From: Xylogone sp. PMI_703
Lineage: Eukaryota; Ascomycota; Leotiomycetes
NCBI GenBank assembly: GCA_021399445.1
Contig: JAJTUQ010000001.1
Location: forward strand, 2,046,001 to 2,110,000
Direction of reading: 5' to 3'
DNA: 64,000 nt
The translations under genes were made by a program, and so were the position numbers. Numbering within the stretch: the stretch's first letter is position 1; every line of letters starts with the position of its first letter. The notes beneath the pieces are model-generated. The model made no database searches. It was given only the letters and a program-made list of their open reading frames with translations, and was not told the origin of the DNA. Positions 46,123-57,970 of the stretch are shown piece by piece.

Positions 46123-49016
46123 ATGCCACACGCAGTCGAAATGCCATATTTCGAGACCGATGACACGGGTCCTACGCTGTCGTCGGACCGTCCGCAGTCA
46201 GAGCTGCCGGACCATCTGCGACTATCCTCCGAGAAGGTGAATGGGAACGGGATTCTATCATCTTCATATATGCCTATAAAGAGAAGCACGGTTGATGGCC
46301 CCGAGGGGTTTATTGATGGCGGGGCGGTTAGAGCAGTAGAATCGAACGGTGATGTACGTCACGACACAGCGTCGAGTTCGGCGCCAAACGGGACATCAAC
46401 CACGAGTAGTTGGGATCGTACACATTCGAGCAAGGGGAGCGATAGCGTTTCTTCTGTCAGCGCAGATGCCACCGAAGTAATTGAATCTGGTATGAGGAGT
46501 ATGGAGATTGAGAGCGTCGTGATGCGGGAACGACAAGAAGGACGGTCGGTTGCGTCAACAAACGGATATTTACGGGGTCCTCCAAATGCAGAATTGAGCA
46601 ATAGGGCTATTACCACCAATGGTGCTATTCCCTCTGTTCAAAGGCTCACCGTTCCATCTCCTGGACCAGCTAAATCTGGAAATGCCGCGCCAGGGACGCC
46701 TGCAACGTCGCTGTTATCTCCTGCATCTGCAGCTAGCCCCGACACACCGTCTAAAACTTCTTCTCCTCATCGATTATCATCTCCACCAGCATACCCAGCA
46801 CCAAACGCTCCACCACCACCTCCAAATACACTCCCACCACCGGTGCCTGGTCAATTAAAACACCGACACACTCTTCAAGTCCCAAAAGTTGGTTCCTCGA
46901 GGAATTCTCGTGATGGACATGATGATAGCGTCTATGCAAGTGGACGATTCTCACCTACTGCGGTGGCTACTGGTGGCAGACGCGGTTCTCTTAGCTTGGG
47001 TCGAAGAAACACCCGATCGATACATTCTGATATGCCACATGATGAAGTTCTTCCAGATGAAGATGCAATGCGATGGGCTGAAGCAGTTAGGCAGAAGCGA
47101 GCAAGCAAGAGAAAGAGAAAGGAGGACGATGACGATGACAGAGTAGTTGTTGGTACAAAGGTTGACCAGAACCACGTGAATTGGGTGACTGCCTATAATA
47201 TGTTGACCGGAATTCGGTTCACTGTTTCTAGGACCAATGCAAAGCTGGACAGACCGCTTACGGACGCAGACTTTGAGGCAAAGCATAAGTTCTCATTTGA
47301 CATGTAAGTTATACGGCATTGATAAAGGAATGACACTGACAGATGTAGTACTGGAAATGAGTTAACACCGTCCGCTAAGTACGATTTCAAATTCAAGGAT
47401 TATGCTCCTTGGGTTTTCCGGCACTTACGAGCAAAATTCAAACTGGACCCTGCAGATTATCTTATGTCCCTTACAAGCAAATACATTCTATCCGAACTTG
47501 GCTCTCCAGGAAAGAGTGGTAGCTTTTTCTACTTCTCCAGAGATTACAAGTACATCATCAAAACCATCCATCACGCTGAACATAAGTTCTTGCGGAAGAT
47601 TCTAAGAGAGTATTACCACCATGTTGAGGAGAATCCGAACACACTCTTATCTCAATTCTATGGCCTTCACCGCGTGAAAATTCCATACGGCAGAAAGATA
47701 CACTTCGTTGTCATGAACAACCTTTTCCCTCCACATAGGGATATACATCAGACTTTTGATCTGAAAGGATCGACAGTAGGAAGGGATTTTAAAGAGGAAG
47801 ACCTGGAGAAAAACCCTCGAGCAACTCTTAAGGATCTGAACTGGTTGCGGCGAGATATGCATCTTGAATTTGGACCAGAGAAGAAACGACTATTTGTGGA
47901 GCAGATGGAGAAAGATGTAAAGCTGCTCCAGCGTCTGAAAATTATGGATTACAGTATGCTCGTGGGCATTCATGACCTTAAAAAGGGCAACCAAGAGAAC
48001 CTACGAGATAAGACCTTGAAAGTTTTCCAGCCAGGTGGCGAGAACGCACCAACTGAAGATACCGATCGCTTTGACAGAGGTCCTCTCATGAGAACCCCAA
48101 GCACTCTTGAAAATGCTAGGAAAGCAAGAGAATTAAGGCAGATTATCAAGCAGGAGAAGCCAATTCCAATGGGACAGAGTAGCTCTAGGATGCCAGATCA
48201 GATGGAGGAAAACAATATGAGGAAGGAGCTCTTATTTTATAGCGACGATGGGGGATTTAGAGCTACACACGAGGACAATAGCCCGGGCGATGAGATATTT
48301 TTCTTGTCTATTATTGATTGCCTTACACATTACAGCATGATAAAGAAGCTCGAACATTTATGGAGTGAGTTCCTAGGTTCTACTTTTATCGCTATTGACT
48401 AACATCGCTTGCAGAGGGTTTGAGCCACGACAAGAAACTTATCTCCCCTATTGCGCCAGAGGCTTATGGCGAACGCTTCCTTCGTTTCATTGAAGGGATA
48501 ACAATGTCGCCTGAAGAAGCAGCTCGACAGAAAGAGAACGCTGCTGCTAATGCGTCTCAGGTCGACCCACAAGCACCTGGCAACACCTCACAGGATAGAT
48601 CTAGAGGCATTCCAACGCAAGGATCTGATGTTGCGCAAATGAATGCAAATGAAGCTTGGAAGACCGAGAAAGAAAACAGTAGAAACGAGCCAAGGACTTT
48701 GAAGACTGCTCGAAGTCCTAGTGCTGAACGATCCGGCGGATTACAAGGTCAAATACTCCCTGTTGTTGATGAAGCTGGCGAAGCTAGCAGTACTGGTGGT
48801 CGAAGCCATCAAAGCCGAGATAACGACCATGATCGTGAAGGTAGACCATTGACACCTCCGAAGGATAACCAGGAGTGGAGACCTGTAACTCCTCTCAAGG
48901 ATAATATGCCCCCTTCAGCACAGGAGAATGGCAGAAAATCTCTAAATCGAAGCAGCCTTGACAAGGACCTACCACCTCTTCCATTTAGTATGCGTGCCGT
49001 TGGAAACTCTCAGTGA
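46123..49016 (+). CDS. mss4: Phosphatidylinositol-4-phosphate 5-kinase
   Basis: Makes PI(4,5)P2 at the plasma membrane, controlling actin and polarity. Exons 46123-47303, 47349-48364 and 48415-49016 give 932 aa. The first ~330 residues are Ser/Thr/Pro-rich and disordered with a poly-Pro stretch. The kinase core starts at HVNWVTAYNMLTGIRFTVSR. It includes FDITGNELTPSAKYDFKFKD, GKSGSFFYFSRDYKYIIKTI (glycine-rich loop and catalytic Lys), HFVVMNNLF, FDLKGSTVGR and IMDYSMLVGIHDL (the kinase MDYSLL-type motif). Then come DEIFFLSIIDCLTHYSMIKK and SPIAPEAYGERF. An insert of about 100 residues separates the last two blocks, and the C-terminal ~170 residues are disordered. The 45-bp first intron is at the lower size limit but is the one that restores FDITGNEL. 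Confidence 0.96.
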
Positions 49017-49950
49017 ACGAACGAGTTGATATGCTTCGATGTCACGTCACTATGCAAGTTCAAAGAGAAGAGAAGGGACCAAAAAGATCCAACGGCTGAC
49101 AATATTATAACTATGCGGTTCTACCGCCTGTGATACCTTATTACCATTTTTCATTTTACAACTCCACCACATGGCTGTCGCCAATTATGTTTCTGCAAAC
49201 AACATTCTCTCCTTAAAGATGTTTCACCACCCATACCTACCTCACGAATCTCTTTGAGCCTTTTGTCCGCAGCACGGTTCAAGTTTCACAACTACACCTG
49301 TACATAGGGTTGCTGCGTTTGTTTGATTATTACTTTTCTAGGCAACAGCTTTGGCCTAGCTTATACCCTAAGCTGAGGTTCGCTGATGGACGGGGTCAGG
49401 TTTTTCTTTTGTCCTGCTGTGTTAAATTGAGCGAGGTTTGAATATTTCATTACTGGTTCGTCGTGTAAGTTAGAGATGGATTGGGACTGTTTTGTAAGTC
49501 TGTTAATGGTAGCGAGTGGATTGATGCTGGATTATGGATGGGCATATGAATAGAGATCCCTTTTGACCATAGCAGACCACTCCAAAAGTGTGTGAGACCT
49601 GGCCTTTGTGCAGGAATATGCTGGCGTCCGCGTTTGTGATGCAGATAAGTTTGACTTGCATGTAAACAAAGAGAAGATGGATAATATAAATCGCTAGTTG
49701 CAACTGACTTATCTTATCGAGCTTTCCTAATTCAACCTTCCACCAATGCTCTTAAGTGCTATTTCTCTTTAAAGTTTGTATCTCTCTACATCAAACATAG
49801 CATTCACTGAAGCGTCAATTTTACGCCTTCATTTCTTATATCAGTCAAATAGTTTTGCTAGGTGAGCAGCGCCATTACCTTAATTTTGTGTCGCCTCCTT
49901 TTAGGAAAGACGAACATCCCTGCTCATATTCAATAGGCAAACACCACGAA
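49017..49950. other. Intergenic region
   Basis: 3' flank of the kinase gene and 5' flank of the next gene. A GTGAGC near 49861 could mark a 5'-UTR intron donor. No gene seen. Confidence 0.45.
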
Positions 49951-51183
49951 ATGGCAACAATAACTAACAGCAAAGCTGCTGATCTGAGCCCAGACCCGTT
50001 TATTGATTCCTGTCCTACTGTTTCCGATGATAATAATGCAGAAGGTCAATACAACCCAGTCTCGAATCCAGGAGGTCCTGATTCAGATGACAATGATTCA
50101 AATAATCTCCTCCCATCCCATTCTCCTTCTGGGAACCATAGGTCTAATGAGGATTCCCATGAGCATCCGGGCAGCGAAATCAAAACAGTTTCTAGTGATG
50201 CACCTTCCATCACTAACAATAAACGGAAGTTTGATTCACTGGAACTTCCTGTTGAAATAGATGATGGAAAAGAAGAAGGAAATCATGATTTGGCATCTAA
50301 TACAGCTGTGAAGAAGAATGACCAAGATAGAACAGCTGATTTTGGAGAAATCCAGCAAACAGACATGAAAGAGATCTCTAAGGAATCTGAGACAGGAAGT
50401 TACGAAACCGTCGTTAATACCGAAACGCCTAGAAAGGCCAATCCTCCTGTCTGTCACCATGGTTGCATGATTGCTATGCCAAATCGCCCTCTTAGTATCC
50501 ATAATACCACAGGAAGTGATGAAACCATGGAATTTATCCCATTCAGCACCATTGGTAATGCGGGTGCTGGTTCATCATACAGCGCTGCTGCTGGGAAACT
50601 GTCAAACATAGCATTATCCCCCTCAGCCAAGGCTAGAGCTACGGTCGAAACATCTTCTACTAGTATGTCACCTCGGCGAGACAGGCTGATCAGAGGATCA
50701 ACTCCAGATGACATGCTCGCTCAATACACATCCCAGACACTATCGAGATTGGAAGCAGTCTTGGAGACTTGTGTCAAGAAGATCACACTACTAGGCAGCG
50801 AGCTTGATAAAGTCAAGGCTGGGAACGAAAATCTGAACAATAAATGTGAAGAGCTGAGTCAACAACTCAGAGATCTCATGCTTCAGGATAATTGCACTGA
50901 TATTACAGAGATTTCTTTCCCTCAGGGTCAATTCAAAACTCAAACTTCGGAGCGAGGTGCTGCCACGGGAGAACAAGGTTGGATGAAAAGATTTGAGCGC
51001 GTAATGTCGGAGGATTTTTGGAAGAAACAAGAAACGGTGCTTGATATTAATAACAGGACGCTTGCTTTGCTCGAGGCCCAGCGGGGTTTGTTGGAAGTCA
51101 TTGGGATGGTTGACATCGAGATTAAGAGGCTTGAGGAACTTGAGACGGAGAATAGCAGGGCTGGATGGTGCGTTTTGATGTAA
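49951..51183 (+). CDS. Hypothetical coiled-coil protein
   Basis: A 410-codon frame from the ATG at 49951 (MATITNSKAADLSPDPFIDS); the frame is open 96 nt further up but without an ATG. The first 250 residues are acidic, Ser/Asn-rich and disordered. Residues ~250-330 contain a heptad-like coiled coil (LSRLEAVLETCVKKITLLGS, ENLNNKCEELSQQLRDLM). The C-terminal ~80 residues form a second predicted helical region. A short Cys/His cluster CHHGCMIAM lies at about residue 170. No family recognised, but length and structure support a real gene. Confidence 0.65.
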   Translation: MATITNSKAADLSPDPFIDSCPTVSDDNNAEGQYNPVSNPGGPDSDDNDSNNLLPSHSPSGNHRSNEDSHEHPGSEIKTVSSDAPSITNNKRKFDSLELPVEIDDGKEEGNHDLASNTAVKKNDQDRTADFGEIQQTDMKEISKESETGSYETVVNTETPRKANPPVCHHGCMIAMPNRPLSIHNTTGSDETMEFIPFSTIGNAGAGSSYSAAAGKLSNIALSPSAKARATVETSSTSMSPRRDRLIRGSTPDDMLAQYTSQTLSRLEAVLETCVKKITLLGSELDKVKAGNENLNNKCEELSQQLRDLMLQDNCTDITEISFPQGQFKTQTSERGAATGEQGWMKRFERVMSEDFWKKQETVLDINNRTLALLEAQRGLLEVIGMVDIEIKRLEELETENSRAGWCVLM

Positions 51184-51502
51184 AGTTTTTCAAGAAGACT
51201 GTTACTGTATCGTTACATGTGTTTGTCTTTAGATACCTCTATCATAGTAGTTACTAAGGCTAAATTCATCTTGCACTTTGTACACGAAGAAAGTGAAAGC
51301 ATGAGGAAACTAGTCAAATCTTTATTTTCTTAGCTCAGAGCAATCATATGTCTAAGCATTTAGGGGTTATCCTGTCCTTCATTATTCGCCTGTAAATCTA
51401 ACGCCTCAACTCCTTTCGGCAAGCTCCCAGGTCCACCTGCATACAAAAAGTACAGTACAAAGTCAACACACAGATAGCTGTGAGCAAGATCAATAGCTCA
51501 CA
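51184..51502. other. Short convergent intergenic region
   Basis: 3' flanks of the coiled-coil gene and FEN1; no further feature seen. Confidence 0.5.
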
Positions 51503-52861
51503 TCAAGCAGCACCTCTCGGTCTTGCCTTGGCAGCAGCTTTCTCCTTCTTATCCAACTTCGCCTTCTTCTTTTTCTCTTCAATTTTCTCATCGTTCTTCC
51601 TCTTCATGTTCTTGATCTCTTCTTCCGTCTTTGGAATAGGCTTGAAGAATCCCTCTAGTCTGGCTTGTTGCTGAGACTTCAAATTCTTCCGCAATCGTTG
51701 TGAACCAGCACGAACGCGGTCTTCAGAGAACCCCTTTTCAGTCACTAGGAACTGGACAAGCCCGTCGACATCTGGTGCTTCCCATTTGAAGTCGCATTCA
51801 GGATCATCGGCAGATCTGACGTCTGGATTGAAGAAGAGCTCACGGGCTTCAGTAAAAGGCCAGTCCTCTGGGATAGTGTAACGCTGCTTTGGATCTGACT
51901 TCATCCAGTCTACTACCTTTTCCAGAGTGCCATGCTCACGGATCAGCTTTAGAGCAGTGTTGGGGCCGACTTTAGGGATTGGATCTAGGTAGTCGCAGCC
52001 TAGAAGGATACAGAGGTCCACAAACTTGAGAGAACAATTAGCTTTGGCTGTAAAATTTATGGCCACTTAGTTCAGAAGAATATACATACCTGCTTCCTGT
52101 CCATGTTCAAGCCTTGCAAGACCTTATCGAGATGAATTTCTTGAATTGGTTCCTTTCGTTGCTCACTGAAAGTGAGATGTCGAAGTAGTATCGGTGAATT
52201 AAAGCAAAGAGTATCCATATCCTCACTGGCAGCGGCATAGACCTTTCCAGCGCGAGCTAAAACAGCACATTGCGCCTCAGCTTCAGTCGGAGCAATGATA
52301 TATGGTATGCCCATCAACTTTAATAAACGCTGACATTCAGCATTGTGCTCCCTTGTAACTCTGACTGTTCGCCTTGAGAATTTCTCCATATCTTCCGCTG
52401 TGCCAATTTCCTTTGCTTCCTCATGAGCGTCCGTTGCTTCTGCCTTCCTTTGAAATCTCTTGGCCAGTTCGCCGGACTTCAGTTTAGGGGGGGCCCCATC
52501 GAACACATATAGGGGTTTGATTCCATTGTCGACAATTCGAAGGGTACGATAAAACATGCCCATCAGATGAGATGTCGTCTCACCCTCTTCGTTTGTGAGC
52601 ACTTCTCCCCCAGATCTCACAGCAATTAAAAAGCTGTAAATGCTCATGGAGCTGCAAAATGTTAGTACAGAGCTAGCTATAAGTAGAAAGTGAAGTCATA
52701 CGCATCCTAGGTTGTGATATTAGCACTTGAGATTTAAAGTCAGTAGAGAAGTGCCTACTTACTATCGCGACTTTACGACCGAATTGGTTTTTGATTTCTC
52801 CTTCTTTGATTGCATCTGGAGCTTCATCCTTAATAACGGAGGTAAGCTGCTTAATACCCAT
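51503..52861 (-). CDS. fen1: Flap endonuclease 1 (FEN1/RAD27)
   Basis: Structure-specific 5' nuclease that removes Okazaki-fragment flaps and acts in long-patch base excision repair. Exons on the minus strand: 52861-52763, 52706-52702 (5 nt), 52651-52090 and 52024-51503, giving 395 aa, the usual length. The start [20 protein letters not shown] is canonical. The N-nuclease domain has [32 protein letters not shown] and the acidic metal ligands in APTEAEAQC and ASEDMDTL. The I-nuclease domain has [22 protein letters not shown] box for PCNA binding (QARLEGFF) is followed by a Lys-rich tail. The 5-nt exon, GATGC, encodes the catalytic Asp of the KVAI-DAS motif. All introns are 50-66 bp with GTAAGT, GTATGA and GTATGT donors. 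Confidence 0.97.
52702..52706 (-). other. fen1: 5-nt micro-exon of FEN1
   Basis: The sequence CCTAG|GATGC|GTATGA lies between a 56-bp and a 50-bp intron. Only inclusion of GATGC restores the invariant KVAI-D-A-SMSIY motif and the reading frame between exons 1 and 3. Confidence 0.9.
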
Positions 52862-53522
52862 GGTTACTCGTCCTCTTCTCTTTGGGATATTTGTGATGAA
52901 AAATGCTGTGATCAGCTTTTGTCTATCTGTGATTTCTGGTAGAAGTAGATCGCGAGACGCGAATGATGTAAGGGCGTTTGCGGGACGCGTTAATTGAATT
53001 TAGGGCCTCACATATAAGGCCAAAACTATATCTTCACCAGATTGAGACAGCTATTCTATGTCACTGCAACAGCCTCTGCACTTAGTTTACCTATGTTCTT
53101 TTTAGTTGTCTAAATAATAAAGCATGATCAATAGATGAACTAGTCCGAGACGATTTAGAAACACCTGAGACAACTTCAGGCATCCTGCTACAGAAAAGTA
53201 AAATTCTAGATCTCTCTAGTATCTGTAAGAGCTACTGTATTCAACTTGAAAGCAGATCATATTGTCAAAGTTGTGATCAAATTGGGTTGTGGTATCCTTC
53301 TAGACCCTTGGACGCTAATACTGTTCTGGGTATGCACCCGATAAACCCCAGATTAGTCGACAATTTGCCTCGGGTTCTCGTCGAGAGCGGAGCTATTCCG
53401 GCTAGGTTATTACCGTAGCCCACTTTGAGCAATGAGTACCACTACAAATTCAAGCAATTGTTATTTCCAAGTCCAGTTGATATAGCTGGAGATATTCAAT
53501 TTCATTCGCGTCCATATTCACA
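52862..53522. promoter_or_regulatory. Divergent promoter region, FEN1 / GCDH
   Basis: 661 bp between two divergent start codons; no clear binding site could be named. Confidence 0.45.
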
Positions 53523-54858
53523 ATGTTTAGACCAGTATTGCGGACAACCGCCAGGCGGTTGACAGCTACTAAAAGACCAGCAGCTGTGAGGGGCTATGCC
53601 GCAGCTTCTACCACTCAGCAGTTCGATTGGGAGGACCCATTGGGAGCCAAGAATATGTTTACAGAGGATGAATTAGCTATTGCAGAGACTGCAGAAGCAT
53701 ACTGCCAGGAAAGGATGCTCCCACGCGTACTTCGTGAGTCCAGCTGTCCTTGTAGACGGCCAGTGCTAATACCTTTATGTGAAAGAGGCCTACCGAGACG
53801 AAAACTATGACAAGAAGATCCTGGAGGAAATGGGCGAGCTAGGTTTACTCGGTGCAACTATTAAGGGGTACGACTGTGCTGGTGTTTCGAGCGTCGCCTC
53901 TGGACTTATTACGAAGGCTGTTGAGCGAGTTGACAGCGGCTACCGATCGGGCATGTCGGTCCAATCTGCTTTAGTGATGAGTGGGATCGACGAGCTCGGA
54001 TCACAAGAACAGAAGGATAAATATTTGCCCCAGCTGGCTAAGGGGAAACTTCTGGGTTGCTTTGGTCTCACCGAGCCAAACCACGGCAGTGATCCTGGCT
54101 CAATGGAATCGGTCGCCAAACCACATCCTACAAAAAAGGGTTACCTTTCGTTGTCAGGGGCCAAGACATGGATTACGAACTCTCCAATATCGGACCTGCT
54201 CCTGGTCTGGGCGAAATATCATGAAACGGGCAAGATTAGAGGATTCCTTATAGAGAGGTCAGAGTGTCCACCAGGAACCTTGGAGACTCCTGCTATTAAA
54301 AACAAGACTGCCCTTCGAGCTTCGATAACGGGCATGATCATGATGGATAACTGCCCTGTACCAGAAGCAAACATGCTTCCAGATGTTGAGGGATTACGAG
54401 GTCCATTTACCTGCTTGAACCACGCGAGATACGGGATTGCATGGGGTACCATGGGAGCTTTGGAAGACTGCATTTCTAGGGCAAGAACATATGCCTTAGA
54501 GAGAAAGCAGTTCAAAGGCAACCCTCTTGCCAAATACCAACTGGTTCAAAAGAAGCTCGCTGATGCTACAACTGATGCAGCATATGGAACCCTGGCCGCT
54601 ATTCAAGTTGGACGACTGAAAGATGAAGGGAAAGCGGTCCCTGAGATGGTAAGTATGATAAAGAGGCAGAACTGTGACCGGGCACTCCACAATGCCCGTG
54701 TCTTACAAGAGGTATTTGGCGGCAATGCCACCAGCGATGAGTACGGTATTGGTAGACATGTGGCAAACTTATTCGTTACGTGTGTGTACGAAGGCCAGTC
54801 AGACATTCACTCGTTGATCTTAGGCCGTGCAATCACTGGGATCCAGGGGTTCTGCTAG
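53523..54858 (+). CDS. GCDH: Glutaryl-CoA dehydrogenase, mitochondrial, with atypical 3' end
   Basis: FAD-dependent acyl-CoA dehydrogenase family enzyme that oxidatively decarboxylates glutaryl-CoA to crotonyl-CoA in mitochondrial lysine/tryptophan breakdown. Exons 53523-53733 and 53786-54858 give 427 aa. An Arg-rich presequence ([20 protein letters not shown]) is followed by conserved blocks: [20 protein letters not shown] (FAD site), [46 protein letters not shown] and IGRHVANLF. The catalytic Glu is in [19 protein letters not shown] (about residue 406). The last codons read VTCVYEG...ITGIQGFC, while the family consensus is TYEG...ITGIQAF. A second, better-matching copy of this end lies 4 kb downstream (58,746-58,948) beyond a tyrosine-recombinase gene. 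The present end may therefore be a replacement carried in by that element. Confidence 0.95.
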
Positions 54859-54875
54859 CTATAGTTGTATTGCTA

Positions 54876-54887
54876 AAAAGTAGTTTT
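54876..54887. repeat. Dyad motif AAAAGTAGTTTT, copy 1
   Basis: Twelve-bp motif with AAAA/TTTT arms around GTAG, 17 bp after the GCDH stop codon. Exact copies occur at 55492-55503 and 56211-56222. Confidence 0.9.
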
Positions 54888-54984
54888 AAAGCCGCGAATG
54901 AAACTTTGTATTCGAGTAGATGCGTGAGCAAGGTATGTTAAAAAAAATACTTGGATCATGCGATCATGGACGCTGTCCGAACAT

Positions 54985-57938
54985 TCAAGGTCCTCCTTTT
55001 TCATCAAAACTTGCCAGCTTCCTGGACTTGGAGCGCTTCTTTGCAGGGGCCTGTACATCGATATCTTCCTCCTCATCCTCAGAGTTGACAAACTCTGCCG
55101 ACTTCACTGGCCTCTTTCTCGTGTTGACGTATTGCTGTATGGCATCAGGGCTAAGGTTGTGGCGCCGCCGAAGATGGTACGACAACTTTCCGGGAGCATC
55201 GAACAACGTGTTTTCTCCGCAGCCCTGGGTCTCGGTATCTGCATCGAAAAGTGGACAAGGGCGCTCAACCCATGTACCGTCTCCGTGGAATGACAACATA
55301 TGGCGATCGTAGCTGTCCCGTGCTTCATATGGCTGGCCCTTTCTGCATCCATGGGGACAAGGAATGGGTGTCCAGCCGTGACTTTTCCGGTGTTGCTTGA
55401 GCGCCCGTCTGCCAATAATAGTGATATCGCAGCAGACGAAGGTTTTCTCGTCAGGACTATAGGCAGAGATGGGCGTCAACAGGTCTGATCTAAAAGTAGT
55501 TTTCGGGCTCGATAGACTCACGTCTCACTCAATCGCTTTTCCACGTCTGCTACAGTTTTGGGGGTGCAAGAAAGCTCATGTTTAGCTACAGTATCATAAA
55601 TGCGGTACTCGAAGCCACAACCTTCCGTCTTTTGACAGTGGTAGAGGAACGGCGATGGGTTGTCCCGTGAATTTCCAGAGGTCGAGTAGAGCGCCATAGC
55701 AGCTGTATCATTGGGCCAAGCCCTTGCAAACTTCTGGACTTTGACGATGTTGAAGGCTGCGAGATTGTTTATAAGAATGAGCGAGTCGGATTGCAGCATC
55801 TCGAGGGCCTCGCTCGGCAGGGCGTCTTGCAACGAGAGACGTTCTTCCTCTGGAGTTAGGACAGCGTCTGATCTTTCATCACCGCTATTGGGTGCATTGG
55901 CAGGGACGCCTAGCATTAGTGACAGGAGCTCTGCAGCATCGTCATCATTGCCATCATCGTCATCATCGCCATCATCGCCGTCACGTAACAGACGTGGATC
56001 GATAGGTATGTATGAGGACTGACCATCCGGAGTAATGGGAGACGCTGGTTTCAAAGATTTCGAGGTTGATCGAGCCTTGTTGACATTCAGCTCGCTTTGC
56101 GTACGCCGACGCAGAATCGTGACAACCAGCGGCTCTGCTGGCTTTCCTTCGGGGCCAAGTTTGTTCTTGAGTGGTGCTAATCGGTATGAGCATATACCAA
56201 GGACAGGTCGAAAAGTAGTTTTCGAGGTCCTCACTTACCAGCATTATCACTCTGCTGCTCCATCCATTCCTTTTGACGTCTCAAACGTAACTCTCGTCCA
56301 TACTTGTCTCGCTCTGCCTTGCTCTTAGGCTCATATGAATTTTCTTTGATGTAGGCGTCTATCTCCTTGGAGGTCAGTTTTGCTGGAATGTATGATTTGG
56401 CTACGACTTTGGGCGCGAAAGGCGATGCATATGACGACCGAGCCCTATCGTTATAGAGGTGTCGGTCTATCCCACCGGCGTAATCTGCTGTGACACCAAG
56501 GGTCATGGTCTTGTGATTATGGCCGCCAGCTTGAGCCACTGCGTAAGAAGCAGCACCACCACCACCGAGATCATTCCCCAGATGTGCGACCTCCTGGAAG
56601 TGGCCACGACGAAAACCATGGGTCTTGAGGCCAACAGTAACACCAGCTAACAACCCTGCTCGCTTGACAGTTTGTAAGAGTTGTCCAGTTGTGGCTGGAG
56701 TGCTGAATTCAAGTTTTCGACGAGACCCTGATATAGCAGGTATGAGGGGCAACTTGGGGTCCCGCCACTGGACAGTCTTGTCAGGGCGTGCCAAAGTACT
56801 TTTTAACACTTGCTCGATAGTGGTACCGTGGGTTTGACCAGACCTGAGGGCCATGATTAGCAAGTTTGCAATTGGACATGCCAGGTTATCCTCGGTATTG
56901 TTCAGCGGTGCTAATTCGAAGGTGAAATCATCTCCCTCTTTATCCCTATGATGATATCAGCACGTTGTCTAGAATGTTGGACGTTAGACTCACTTGTGGC
57001 CTTTGGCAAAGCGGATCACAACCCTTGCGACTAGGTTGGCATATACTTGCTCGAAGGGCTGTTCAGACGGCATGAGAGAATTGTCTTGATCAGGTTCCCA
57101 CACCATCAAGGTGACATCACTATAGCTCACAAAGCACTTTTCGAATCCGCCAAGAACTTGAGCAACGTCGCCGCATCGATTGCCAGCTGCTGCCATCGGC
57201 GTCATAGAAAGGGCCCGTGAGACTATGGTGTCGAAATTGATACAGCCATGGTTGATAGCATCAGTGTAGAAGCTGTGAAATCTTTCTTCAGTAAATCAGG
57301 CACGGAGTAGATTTGAAGGCATTGTACCATGAAACTAATCTAAGTGTTAGATTATAGCCAATCCAAGCACGTTTATTCCAGCGGCCTTTGTGAAGTCTTC
57401 CTTCTTTCACGAGCTGATCAAAGGTGGAAGCTGTTCGTTCTGCATCGTGGGCATTCAAGCGAAAGTCTGAATACTTGAAACGCAGATAGGTAAGGACATG
57501 GTAGTAGCCATCTGTCAGCCATCTCAGGTTAGGTGCAGGCTTCCCCGGCATATTGCTCTTGACGCGTCCAGCCATAGCGAAGATGAACCGTCGCAGGGTC
57601 TCACCAGTCGGAGCTTCATCCAGACTGCGTATGCAAGGTTAACAAGGAAGCCCAAAAGTATTTCTTAGTTGAGAAGTATATATCTCTCACCTTTGTTTGA
57701 ACGTATGCAGTCGGACAGCGTCAAATCTGTTGGACCACAATGCTTGTGTGGTCTGCGTCAGCGGAGAGCCTCGTCCAAAAGTGAGAGACTTCTCGAAGAC
57801 CTTGCTCGCAACGCGGTCCTCGTGAGCGTGCTCGATGATCTCGCGGATACTTTGTTCGCCTCGACGTTTGAAGCGCGGCTTCTGAGCAGGTTCCGGTTCC
57901 TCGATGTCCGAGGAGTTGAAGTCATCATTATCAGCCAT
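54985..57938 (-). CDS. Tyrosine recombinase with C-terminal zinc-finger region
   Basis: Exons on the minus strand: 57938-57691, 57624-57328, 57272-56994, 56945-56239, 56176-55522 and 55456-54985, giving an uninterrupted 885 aa. The N-terminal ~180 residues form a helical core-binding region (NLRWLTDGYYHVLTYLRFKY). The catalytic domain shows all four tyrosine-recombinase positions: Arg in AAAGNRCGDVAQVL, His-x-x-Arg in LKTHGFRRGHF, His in AQAGGHNHKTM and the nucleophile Tyr in TADYAGGIDRHLYN. After a disordered acidic stretch (DGDDGDDDDDGNDDD) come Cys/His clusters resembling C2H2 fingers (CQKTEGCGFEYR...HELSC, CCDITIIGRRALKQHRKSH, then CPHGCRKG and YDRHMLSFH). It resembles fungal Crypton and DUF3435-like recombinases. 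The intact frame suggests recent or present function. It is tail-to-tail with GCDH, 126 bp between stop codons. Confidence 0.85.
55492..55503. repeat. Dyad motif AAAAGTAGTTTT, copy 2
   Basis: Inside intron 5 of the recombinase gene, followed by CGGGCTCG. Confidence 0.9.
56211..56222. repeat. Dyad motif AAAAGTAGTTTT, copy 3
   Basis: Inside intron 4 of the recombinase gene; here the dyad extends to CGAAAA-GTAG-TTTTCG. Confidence 0.9.
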
Positions 57939-57970
57939 CTTGAATGAAGGGATGGGCGGTAGCGAATGAA

